A stretch of 64,000 nt of DNA from Pseudomonas paraeruginosa PA7 (GTDB lineage Bacteria > Pseudomonadota > Gammaproteobacteria > Pseudomonadales > Pseudomonadaceae), in the NCBI RefSeq assembly GCF_000017205.1, contig NC_009656.1:1-64000 (forward strand). The letters run 5' to 3'. Below the pieces are notes generated by a model that did not search any database, had not been told where the DNA came from, and was given only the letters and a program-made list of their open reading frames with translations. Below are positions 55,076 to 61,422 of the stretch, piece by piece. Each line of letters starts with the position of its first letter. The stretch's first letter is position 1. The translations under genes and the position numbers were made by a program.

Positions 55076-55478
55076 TGGTGAAAAAGGAACTGGGACTGCT
55101 GCTGAAGCGGCTATTCAAGTTCCTGGGCGTGTTCAGTCACGCGTTAACTTAATGACCGGTGACAAAAGTTCGGCTTGGGAGCACGTTGTAATTCGTCACT
55201 TAAATTCAGAGGTGAATGCAAGCCAATTCACTATAGGAAAAGCTGAGCTTCGTACTTTGCTACAAAGTAAAGAGGTGGTGAGTGCGCCTATAACGCGCAC
55301 GTTAGAAAGTGCGCAAGGTATTCGATATATTCGAGAAGTGAATCTCAGTCGGCCTATTGGTATTGATAAATTCAGTGGTCAGCCTACCTCTACCATGACT
55401 GTTCTTACTGACAGGTTTGGTAACTTAATAACGACGCGGAACAATTTTTTCGTGAGGAACTATCTAAGTCATGCATAA
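55071..55478 (+). pseudogene. Orphan CdiA toxin tip, module 3
   Basis: Open from 55071 to the TAA at 55476-55478 (about 135 residues): NGEKGTGTAAEAAIQVPGRV, MTGDKSSAWEHVVIRHLNSE, SQFTIGKAELRTLLQSKE and IGIDKFSGQPTSTMTVLTDR. This looks like another polymorphic-toxin C-terminus. No ribosome site is obvious; an internal ATG at 55152 would make 108 residues. Its immunity gene is missing: the full RAYT element follows 10 bases later. It overlaps the tail of immunity 2 in another frame. Confidence 0.65.
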
Positions 55479-55488
55479 AGGCATGCAT

Positions 55489-56284
55489 AAAGGGGACATA
55501 TTTATTTTCCCTACTCTAATTTTCTAAGCAGGGAGGCTCCAGTGCAGACGCCGTAAGGAGGCTCCGCGATGCCTAGGCAAGGGCGAGTGGTTTTACCGAA
55601 TTATCCGCTTCACGTGGTCCAGCGGGGACACAATCGGCAAGTGGTATTCGCCGAGGATGAGGACTACCAGCGTTACCTCTCCGATCTACGGGACCTCAAG
55701 GATGCCTTTGGTATCAAGGTCTACGCATTTTGCCTGATGACCAACCATGTCCATCTGCTCTTGGCGCCTGGTGATTCGCTGTCTGGCTTGGCGCAACTGA
55801 TGAAAACGCTGGCGGCGCGCACGACACGATATCGGAATCGCCTGGAGGGCCGTTCCGGAACGTTGTGGGAAAGTCGCTATAAATCGAGTGTCGTACAGAG
55901 CGATGCCTACCTGCTGGCGTGTTGCCGGTATATCGAACTGAACCCTGTTCGGGCGCGGATGGTGGACGATGTGGCGGCCTATCCCTGGTCAAGTTATGGG
56001 CTGCGGGCGAATTGGTTGAAGGAGCCAAACTGGTTGGATATGGATCCCTGCTTCATTGGGCTAGGTCAGACGGCCGAAGAGCGATATCGGCGATACGTAA
56101 CGTTCGTGAAAGAGGCGATACCGGCCGAGGAATTGAAGCTGATTCGCGAGGCGGTTCAGCGTGGACAACTGACGGGCAATCAACGGTTCGTGGACGAGAT
56201 CGAGCGGGTAGCCGGGGTGAGAATAGAGCGGCGTGGGCAAGGGCGACCGAGATTAGAGTAGGGAAAATAAATCTGTCCCCTTTT
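55489..56284 (+). mobile_element. Full-length RAYT element with terminal inverted repeats, copy C
   Basis: 796 bp. The left end (from AAAGGGGACATATTTATTTT) and right end (to AAATAAATCTGTCCCCTTTT) form 32-base inverted repeats with one mismatch. Between them lies a single complete Y1 transposase gene whose last codons run into the right repeat. Related short copies A, B and E and end fragment D lie within 3.5 kb. Confidence 0.9.
55569..56261 (+). CDS. REP-associated tyrosine transposase (RAYT, Y1/HUH)
   Basis: 230-residue Y1-type transposase. The metal-binding HxH motif is in LMTNHVHLLL and the catalytic Tyr in LLACCRYIELNPVRARMV, followed by the family block WSSYGLRA. It starts MPRQGRVVLPNYPLHVVQRG, the classical RAYT N-terminus (R.....YH(V/I)..RG). 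Both catalytic elements are intact, so it could act on the single-stranded ends of the related copies. The stop lies inside the right terminal repeat. Confidence 0.92.
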   Translation: MPRQGRVVLPNYPLHVVQRGHNRQVVFAEDEDYQRYLSDLRDLKDAFGIKVYAFCLMTNHVHLLLAPGDSLSGLAQLMKTLAARTTRYRNRLEGRSGTLWESRYKSSVVQSDAYLLACCRYIELNPVRARMVDDVAAYPWSSYGLRANWLKEPNWLDMDPCFIGLGQTAEERYRRYVTFVKEAIPAEELKLIREAVQRGQLTGNQRFVDEIERVAGVRIERRGQGRPRLE

Positions 56285-56285
56285 C

Positions 56286-56387
56286 TGTCGTGTTGGTATA
56301 ACTGATCAGGCAACCCATGTATTTATTATCAAGGGCACAAAGAGTCCGAGTATTGTCCCTACAAATCCAAACTGGAGTCCCAAATGA
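56286..56387 (+). pseudogene. C-terminal scrap of a CdiA toxin, module 4
   Basis: 33 codons in frame from the right end of the RAYT element: GITDQATHVFIIKGTKSPSI, then VPTNPNWSPK and TGA. The stop overlaps the ATG of the next gene (ATGA), as expected for a toxin-immunity junction, so this is the last part of a toxin tip whose front was lost at the element boundary. Confidence 0.65.
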
Positions 56388-56701
56388 GTAGCCGGCCAAC
56401 GTTGGAAGAATGGAATTTTCAAGTGTTAATGCTCATTCAAGCGTTGGTAGGTGCGATATCTGCCAATTTTAGAATGATTGTATTGTTATGGGATGGCGAT
56501 GAGTGGGTATTGAGATTTTATCTTGAAGAGAGCAGCGAAGAGGACGTTGAGGAGATTGAGGATGTTGTTTGCCAATATACGGCATATCAGGGCTCTAGTT
56601 TGAGATGCAGGTCTGAGTTGATCGTGGGGCATGAACGCCTTCCGGGACTTTCGGAGGTGGGCAGGGTTGTATACCGTCGCAGAGAATCTTTTGATATTTA
56701 G
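56384..56701 (+). CDS. Immunity protein for orphan toxin module 4
   Basis: 105-residue acidic protein MSSRPTLEEWNFQVLMLIQA with a strongly negative middle (LEESSEEDVEEIEDVV), ending VYRRRESFDI. Overlap with the toxin scrap and the acidic character fit an immunity protein. No promoter is evident. Confidence 0.68.
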   Translation: MSSRPTLEEWNFQVLMLIQALVGAISANFRMIVLLWDGDEWVLRFYLEESSEEDVEEIEDVVCQYTAYQGSSLRCRSELIVGHERLPGLSEVGRVVYRRRESFDI

Positions 56702-56727
56702 TTGGTGCAAAAGCGACAGGTGAGCAT

Positions 56728-56752
56728 AAAGGGGATAGATTTATTTTCCCTA
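56728..56752 (+). mobile_element. Left-end fragment of the RAYT element, copy D
   Basis: About 25 bases (AAAGGGGATAGATTTATTTT then CCCTA) of the left terminal repeat, broken where the duplicated cdiI 3' end begins. It marks a recombination junction. Confidence 0.75.
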
Positions 56753-56876
56753 AACGAAATCTGTATATTCAAATTTTGATTTTGGCGAGTTCGTTAGTAG
56801 AGAGTTTATGATGGAGCAGGCTGATTTGGGTTTATACCGTAAAGAGTACGTAGATAAACTTATTTCTAATTATTAA
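56752..56876 (+). pseudogene. cdiI': Duplicated 3' end of cdiI
   Basis: 125 bases nearly identical to 53633-53757, including the stop codon. It carries only about the last 41 codons, has no start and is joined on its left to element fragment D. Confidence 0.9.
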
Positions 56877-57002
56877 CATAAAGGAAGAATTTTTATTTTC
56901 CCTATCCTAACTTCTGAACACGGAGGCTCCAGCGCAGGCTCCGTCAAGGGGGCGAGATGCCTAGGTAAGGGAGAATGGTTTAGCGAGTTATTTGCTTTGA
57001 GT
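56752..57002 (+). repeat. Direct repeat copy 2 (cdiI 3' end plus element E)
   Basis: Counterpart of 53633-53894. Similarity runs through the cdiI tail and the left two thirds of the short element; beyond about 57002 the two differ (GAGTGGTTCAGCGTGGGCGC here). Confidence 0.9.
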
Positions 57003-57062
57003 GGTTCAGCGTGGGCGCAGTCGCTGAAAATTAGAGTGGTAAAAATAAATCTGTCCCCTTTT
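56880..57062 (+). mobile_element. RAYT-derived short element, copy E (non-autonomous)
   Basis: 183 bp. The left part is like copy A, with ATGCCTAGGTAA at the transposase start; the right part is like copy B, ending AAATAAATCTGTCCCCTTTT. The mix suggests recombination between copies. It is the right border of the AT-rich island; GC-rich backbone resumes beyond it. Confidence 0.88.
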
Positions 57063-57147
57063 CTTCGCCCTTTTCTTCCTTAAGCCTCGGGCTTCACAGC
57101 ATGGCTCCGGAAAGGTCTGGTGGAGCGGTCCGAGTTTCCCCGGCGCC

Positions 57148-58413
57148 TCACAGCAGGATCAACAGCGCACCGACCAGCAGCCCCGCCAGGCTGAAGGGCA
57201 GCGTTAGCAGGGCCAGCCGCTTGCCGCCGACCAGCACGACCAGGCCGGCCTTGACCAGGCTGTTGCTCAGGGCGGCGAGGGCGATGCCGCGGCTGGCCAC
57301 GCCGGGATCGAGTTCGCCCTGCGCTGCGCGGGCCAGGGACAGGGTGATCGCGTCGACGTCGGCGAGGCCGGAGAGCAGCGCGACCGCGTAGATGCCGGCA
57401 TCGCCGAACAGTCGCCGGCCGGCCTCCACCAGCAGCAGGATCGCGCTGAGCAGGGCGGCGAAGCGCAGGGCCGGGAGCAGTTCGAAGGGGTTGCGCAGGC
57501 CAGGCTCGTCGGGCGCCTCCTGGCTGGCGCGGCCGCCGCGCAGGGCGTGGAACAGCGTGCCGCCAAGGTAGACGAGGGTGGTGGCGGCGAACGGCAGGGC
57601 CAGCTCCTTGAGCAAGGCCGGGTGTAGCGCGCCGATCTCGACGAGGATGCGCGGGAACATCAGCGCCGAGGTCGCCAGGAGGCCGCACGCCAGCAGCGCG
57701 TCGGGCATGCGCTGGCGCAGGCGCGCCAGGGTCAGGGTCATCACCGTGGAGGACACCAGGCCGCCGAGCACCGCGGTCAGCAGCAGGCCCTTGCGCGAGC
57801 CGACCAGGCGGATGGCCAGGTAGGCGGAGAAGCCGAGGGCGGCGATCAGCACCACCATCCACCAGGTCAGGTAAGGGTTGAAGAACGCCCAGGGGCCGTA
57901 GCCCCGGTCGGGCAGCACCGGCAGCAGGACCACGGAGATGAACAGCAGCTTCAGGGTGCCCGACAGCTCCTCGGCGGTCAGGCGCTTCAGCACGGCGTGG
58001 AGTTTGTCCTTGAGGCTCAGCAGCAGGGTCAGCACGATGCCGCCGGCGGCGGCCATCAGGCGCTGCTCGGTGAGGGCGAGGCTGCCGAGCAGGAAGGTCG
58101 TCAGCAGGGCGATCTCGGTGGTCATGCCCTGGTCGCCGCCTCGCCTGACGTCGCTCACGTAGCCGGCCACGACCAGCGCCGCCAGGGCCAGCAGCAGCGC
58201 CACCCAGACCGCGCTGCCGAGTTCGCCCGCGAGCAGGGTGGCGAAGCCGCCGAGCAGGCCGACCAGGCTGAAGGTGCGGATGCCGGCGATCTGCCGCGTA
58301 TCTTCGCGGTCGCGCGCCTGCCAGCCGCGCTCCGCGCCGATCAGCAGGCCGATGGCGAGGGCCGTGCACAGGCTCAGCAACAGTTCCAGGGAAAGCGTCA
58401 TGCTCGATTCCAT
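57148..58413 (-). CDS. MgtC/SapB-DUF4010 family membrane protein
   Basis: 421-residue inner-membrane protein. The N-terminal MgtC-like part (ALAIGLLIGAERGWQAR, IAGIRTFSLVGLLGGFATLL) is followed by a DUF4010 region (GLLLTAVLGGLVSSTVMTLTLA, YAVALLSGLADVDAITLSLA), with about 12 hydrophobic segments. Function unknown; MgtC proteins are linked to Mg2+ stress, but this long form need not share it. Start chosen at MESSMTLSLE (58413); ATG 58401 is equally possible, and the longer 48-codon lead is unlikely. Confidence 0.87.
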   Translation of the reverse strand: MESSMTLSLELLLSLCTALAIGLLIGAERGWQARDREDTRQIAGIRTFSLVGLLGGFATLLAGELGSAVWVALLLALAALVVAGYVSDVRRGGDQGMTTEIALLTTFLLGSLALTEQRLMAAAGGIVLTLLLSLKDKLHAVLKRLTAEELSGTLKLLFISVVLLPVLPDRGYGPWAFFNPYLTWWMVVLIAALGFSAYLAIRLVGSRKGLLLTAVLGGLVSSTVMTLTLARLRQRMPDALLACGLLATSALMFPRILVEIGALHPALLKELALPFAATTLVYLGGTLFHALRGGRASQEAPDEPGLRNPFELLPALRFAALLSAILLLVEAGRRLFGDAGIYAVALLSGLADVDAITLSLARAAQGELDPGVASRGIALAALSNSLVKAGLVVLVGGKRLALLTLPFSLAGLLVGALLILL

Positions 58414-58883
58414 TCGCCGGAAGAGAAGGTGGCAAGATGCCTGTGGGCACCATAGCAGCAGACGACCCCGCGGTGTTTTCCAACCTGGGGCATCCGGTCG
58501 AAGGTGTAGCGCTCCCCCGGGGGCCCGGCTTCCTTCGTATAAGCGAACGAGATGCAATCAGAATTCCCCGAATATGTTTCCTGCATAACGAAACGACCGG
58601 GGCAACTGTGGTAACTTTGCCGCCCACCGAGATGGCCTATTGATGGCGCATACGGTTCGTGCATCGCACGACCCTTTCGGATTTCCAAAGGCCGGCCGGG
58701 AGCGCCGGTTGTTCGACGCATTCGTATTTCAAGGAAAGAAATCGTGGCCACCCCATTTCGCCCCTCGCCTTGGCGCGCCGCCATGCCGCCCGGCCTTCCT
58801 CGACTTTCACCACGCCCTCTTTTCCGCACTCGGGACGGCTGGAAACCGTTCCGTGGCGCCAGCGTTTTTTCCAGGAGAACCCC
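58414..58883. other. Intergenic region at the exoT position; exoT absent
   Basis: About 470 bases between the divergent DUF4010 and CsgG-type genes. In PAO1-type genomes I recall exoT (PA0044, type III effector) here. I see no ExoT-like coding sequence on either strand. Contents: promoters for both flanking genes (unlocated), an element shared with the cdiB leader at about 58728-58750, and a 47-codon open frame starting GTG 58744 whose TGA overlaps the next ATG. Confidence 0.7.
58728..58753 (+). repeat. Copy 2 of the element shared with the cdiB leader
   Basis: ATTTCAAGGAAAGAAATCGT followed by GGCCACCCC matches the cdiB leader (40897-40923) at all but a few positions. Here the GTG would open a 47-codon leader (58744-58887, MATPFRPSPWRAAMPPGL...) ending at the ATGA of the lipoprotein gene. 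Confidence 0.5.
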
Positions 58884-59570
58884 ATGAGTCATCGCGCCAA
58901 GAAAGCACTACTGCCGCTCCTCGCCGCCGCCACCCTGGCCGGCCTGGCGGGCTGCGCCACCGAGACCTCCACCGCGTTGCCGGTACAGCAGGTCGAGAGC
59001 GTCAACCGACCCTACAGCGGCGTGCGTTCGCCGATCGCGGTGGGCAAGTTCGACAACCGCTCCAGCTACATGCGCGGGATCTTTTCCGATGGCGTCGACC
59101 GCCTCGGCGGCCAGGCCAAGACCATTCTCATCACCCACCTGCAGCAGACCAATCGCTTCAACGTGCTGGACCGCGACAACATGAGCGAGATCCAGCAGGA
59201 AGCGGCGATCAAGGGCCAGGCCCAGCGCCTGAAGGGTGCCGACTACGTGGTGACCGGCGACGTCACCGAGTTCGGCCGCAAGGAAGTCGGCGACCGCCAG
59301 CTGTTCGGCATCCTCGGCCGCGGCAAGTCGCAGATCGCCTACGCCAAGGTGGCGCTGAACATCGTCAACATCTCTACCTCGGAGGTCGTCTATTCGACCC
59401 AGGGCGCTGGCGAGTACGCCCTGTCCAACCGCGAGGTGATCGGCTTCGGCGGCACCGCCAGCTACGACTCGACCCTCAACGGCAAGGTCCTCGACCTGGC
59501 CATGCGCGAGGCGGTGAACAAGTTGGTCAACGCGGTCGATAGCGGCGCCTGGAAGCCACAGAACCAATAA
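58884..59570 (+). CDS. CsgG-family outer-membrane lipoprotein
   Basis: 228-residue lipoprotein with lipobox LAGLAGC at residues 18-24, then the CsgG/HfaB domain (VGKFDNRSSYMRGIFSDGVD, QTNRFNVLDRDNMSEIQQEA, DYVVTGDVTEFGRKEVGDRQ). CsgG relatives form outer-membrane secretion pores or assembly factors. Start ATG 58884 with CAGGAG upstream; longer frames lack a signal. First of a three-lipoprotein operon (gaps of 30 and -4 bp); substrate unknown. Confidence 0.9.
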   Translation: MSHRAKKALLPLLAAATLAGLAGCATETSTALPVQQVESVNRPYSGVRSPIAVGKFDNRSSYMRGIFSDGVDRLGGQAKTILITHLQQTNRFNVLDRDNMSEIQQEAAIKGQAQRLKGADYVVTGDVTEFGRKEVGDRQLFGILGRGKSQIAYAKVALNIVNISTSEVVYSTQGAGEYALSNREVIGFGGTASYDSTLNGKVLDLAMREAVNKLVNAVDSGAWKPQNQ

Positions 59571-59600
59571 TCCACCAGAAACCAGGGAATCACGGCACAC

Positions 59601-59954
59601 ATGAGCAAGACGATCACATGGACGGCGGCGCTGCTGGGGAGCATGGCGCTGGCCGGGTGCAGCGGACCGAAGACGCTGTACCAGTGGGAGGGCTACCAGG
59701 CCCAGGTCCATGAATACTTCAAGGGTGAATCCAAGGAGGCCCAGGCGCAGGCGCTGGAAGCCGACCTCGAGAAGATCCGGGCGAAGAACGGCGCGGTGCC
59801 GCCGGGCTATCACGCCCAGCTGGGGCTGCTCTATTCCAGCCTCGGCAAGGACGACCAGATGGTCCGCGAGTTCAAGACCGAGAAGGCGCTGTTTCCCGAG
59901 TCGGCCACCTACATGGACTTCCTGCTGAACAACGCCCGTGGAGGTGCCCGTTGA
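59601..59954 (+). CDS. DUF4810 lipoprotein
   Basis: 117-residue lipoprotein: MSKTITWTAALLGSMALAGC with lipidated Cys20, then a short helical TPR-like part (LYQWEGYQAQVHEYFKGES, YHAQLGLLYSSLGKDDQMV). It matches the DUF4810 proteins regularly encoded between CsgG-type and DUF799 genes. Probably part of the same outer-membrane complex; role unknown. Its stop overlaps the next start. Confidence 0.87.
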   Translation: MSKTITWTAALLGSMALAGCSGPKTLYQWEGYQAQVHEYFKGESKEAQAQALEADLEKIRAKNGAVPPGYHAQLGLLYSSLGKDDQMVREFKTEKALFPESATYMDFLLNNARGGAR

Positions 59955-60616
59955 AACTCGCCCGACTGTCCGGCCTGGTGGCCGGTTTCACCCTGCTGGC
60001 CCTGCTCGGCGGCTGCGCGCCGACCAAGAGCGTCGACTACTCGGCGTTCAAGCAGGCCAAGCCGCGCTCGATCCTGGTCCTGCCGCCGCTGAACGAGTCG
60101 CCCGACGTGAAGGCGACCTACAGCATGCTCTCGCAGGTCACCTTCCCGCTGGCCGAGGCCGGCTACTACGTGGTGCCGGTGGCGCTGGCCGACGAGACCT
60201 TCCGCCAGAACGGCCTGACCAGCGCCGGCGACGTGCACCAGGTGTCCCCGGCCAAGCTGCGCGAAATCTATGGCGCCGATGCGGCGCTGTACGTCACGGT
60301 GAGCGACTACGGCACGCGCTACATGGTGATCAGCAGCGCGACCATCGTCACCGCCAGCGCCAGGCTGGTCGACCTGCGCTCCGGCACCACCCTGTGGACC
60401 GGCACGGCGACCGCCTCCAGCGAGGAGAACAACGGCGGCAACAACGGCGGCCTGGTGGGCATGCTGATCACCGCGGCGGTCAAGCAGATCATCAACAGTT
60501 CGGTGGAGGACGCCGGTTACCCGATCGCCGGGATGACCAGCGCGCGCCTGCTCTCGGCCGGCCAGCCGGGTGGACTGTTGTATGGCCCGCGCTCGCCGAA
60601 GTACGGCAGCGACTGA
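59951..60616 (+). CDS. DUF799 (GNA1162-type) lipoprotein
   Basis: 221-residue lipoprotein with lipobox LLGGC (Cys near residue 22) and the GNA1162/DUF799 body (SILVLPPLNESPDVKATYSMLSQ, SPAKLREIYGADAALYVTVSDYG). The start codon is TTG at 59951, overlapping the preceding TGA, so translation is coupled. Neisserial GNA1162 is a surface antigen of unclear function. Third gene of the unit; its stop is 14 bases from the convergent XRE gene. Confidence 0.88.
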   Translation: MKLARLSGLVAGFTLLALLGGCAPTKSVDYSAFKQAKPRSILVLPPLNESPDVKATYSMLSQVTFPLAEAGYYVVPVALADETFRQNGLTSAGDVHQVSPAKLREIYGADAALYVTVSDYGTRYMVISSATIVTASARLVDLRSGTTLWTGTATASSEENNGGNNGGLVGMLITAAVKQIINSSVEDAGYPIAGMTSARLLSAGQPGGLLYGPRSPKYGSD

Positions 60617-60630
60617 AGCGCGCGCCGAGG

Positions 60631-61047
60631 CTACGGCGGCGCGTCCGTGGCCTCGGCGCGGTTCGCCGGACGCACCGGTGGTGGCGGCGCCCCGGGCGCT
60701 GGCCGGGGCTTCGCTGGCAGGTTGCGCTTGGCCATGTACTGGCGGATCAGCTCGTCGAGCAGCGCGCGGATGGCGCGCCGCTCGTCCAGCCGCAGACGGC
60801 CGATGGCCTCGAACTGCAATTGCAGGTCTGCCTGCAGCGCCCGCCGTTCGCCGCGGTCGCAGATCAGCCAGTCGAGGGACACCCCGAAGCGTCCGGCGAA
60901 GGTTTTCAGTACCGCCAGCGACGGCTGCCCGCCTTTGGTCTCGAAGTGGCGGAACTGGCTCAGGGTGACGCCCAGCCGCTCGGCCATCTGCCGTTGGGTC
61001 AGGGCGTTCTGCCGGCGCAGGCGCAGGACGTTCTGCGAGAAGCTCAT
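60631..61047 (-). CDS. XRE-family (HTH) transcriptional regulator
   Basis: 138-residue DNA-binding protein. The HTH_3 domain occupies residues 3-62 (NVLRLRRQNALTQRQMAERLGVTLSQFRHFE, then VLKTFAGRFGVSLDWLI). A helical middle (RLDERRAIRALLDELIRQYM) could dimerise and the tail is Pro/Ala-rich. Targets cannot be read from context; the convergent lipoprotein operon is one candidate. Confidence 0.9.
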   Translation of the reverse strand: MSFSQNVLRLRRQNALTQRQMAERLGVTLSQFRHFETKGGQPSLAVLKTFAGRFGVSLDWLICDRGERRALQADLQLQFEAIGRLRLDERRAIRALLDELIRQYMAKRNLPAKPRPAPGAPPPPVRPANRAEATDAPP

Positions 61048-61422
61048 GGATATCTCTCCGGGTCAGGGCAAGTCGTGCCAGCGTCGAGGTGGTGCGAGCG
61101 TTGGCGGTTGTCTCCATCATCCGGCGTGGCGATTCGGGCTTCTGCCCTACCGTTCCGATGCGGGCCTGGGAAAGCGCCGTGTCGCGCGTCCGGGGTTTCC
61201 TTGCTCCAGTACAGACTCGCGTCGCTCGTGCGGGTCGCGGCAGCTGCGCTTGTGCGCGGCGCGACCGGATGCCGGCCGGGTCTCAGGCGGTGGACGCGGC
61301 CTCGCTTTTTCCGGCGCTCTTCTCTGACCTGCCGTGCTGGACTGGCGGGGGAAGGTCCTGGCCTCCGGGCTGGCGGCGGGAAGGCGCCGGCGCGTGGCGC
61401 GGAGCCTTCCACCTGGCGTCGG
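61048..61422. other. Intergenic region, no gene seen
   Basis: About 375 GC-rich bases. Open frames on both strands look like composition artefacts with no family features. No hairpin terminator for the secreted peptidase-like gene is obvious. Confidence 0.6.

Noticed and set aside
54726..55118. Minus-strand open frame across toxin tip 2 and immunity 2
   Set aside because: Antisense to two plausible plus-strand features; no ribosome site or similarity.
55919..56305. Alternative plus-strand frame inside the RAYT gene
   Set aside because: Overlaps the complete transposase with its HxH and Tyr motifs; product featureless.
58640..59542. 300-codon plus-strand frame over the CsgG-type gene
   Set aside because: Out of frame with the lipobox and CsgG motifs; Arg/His-rich shadow translation.
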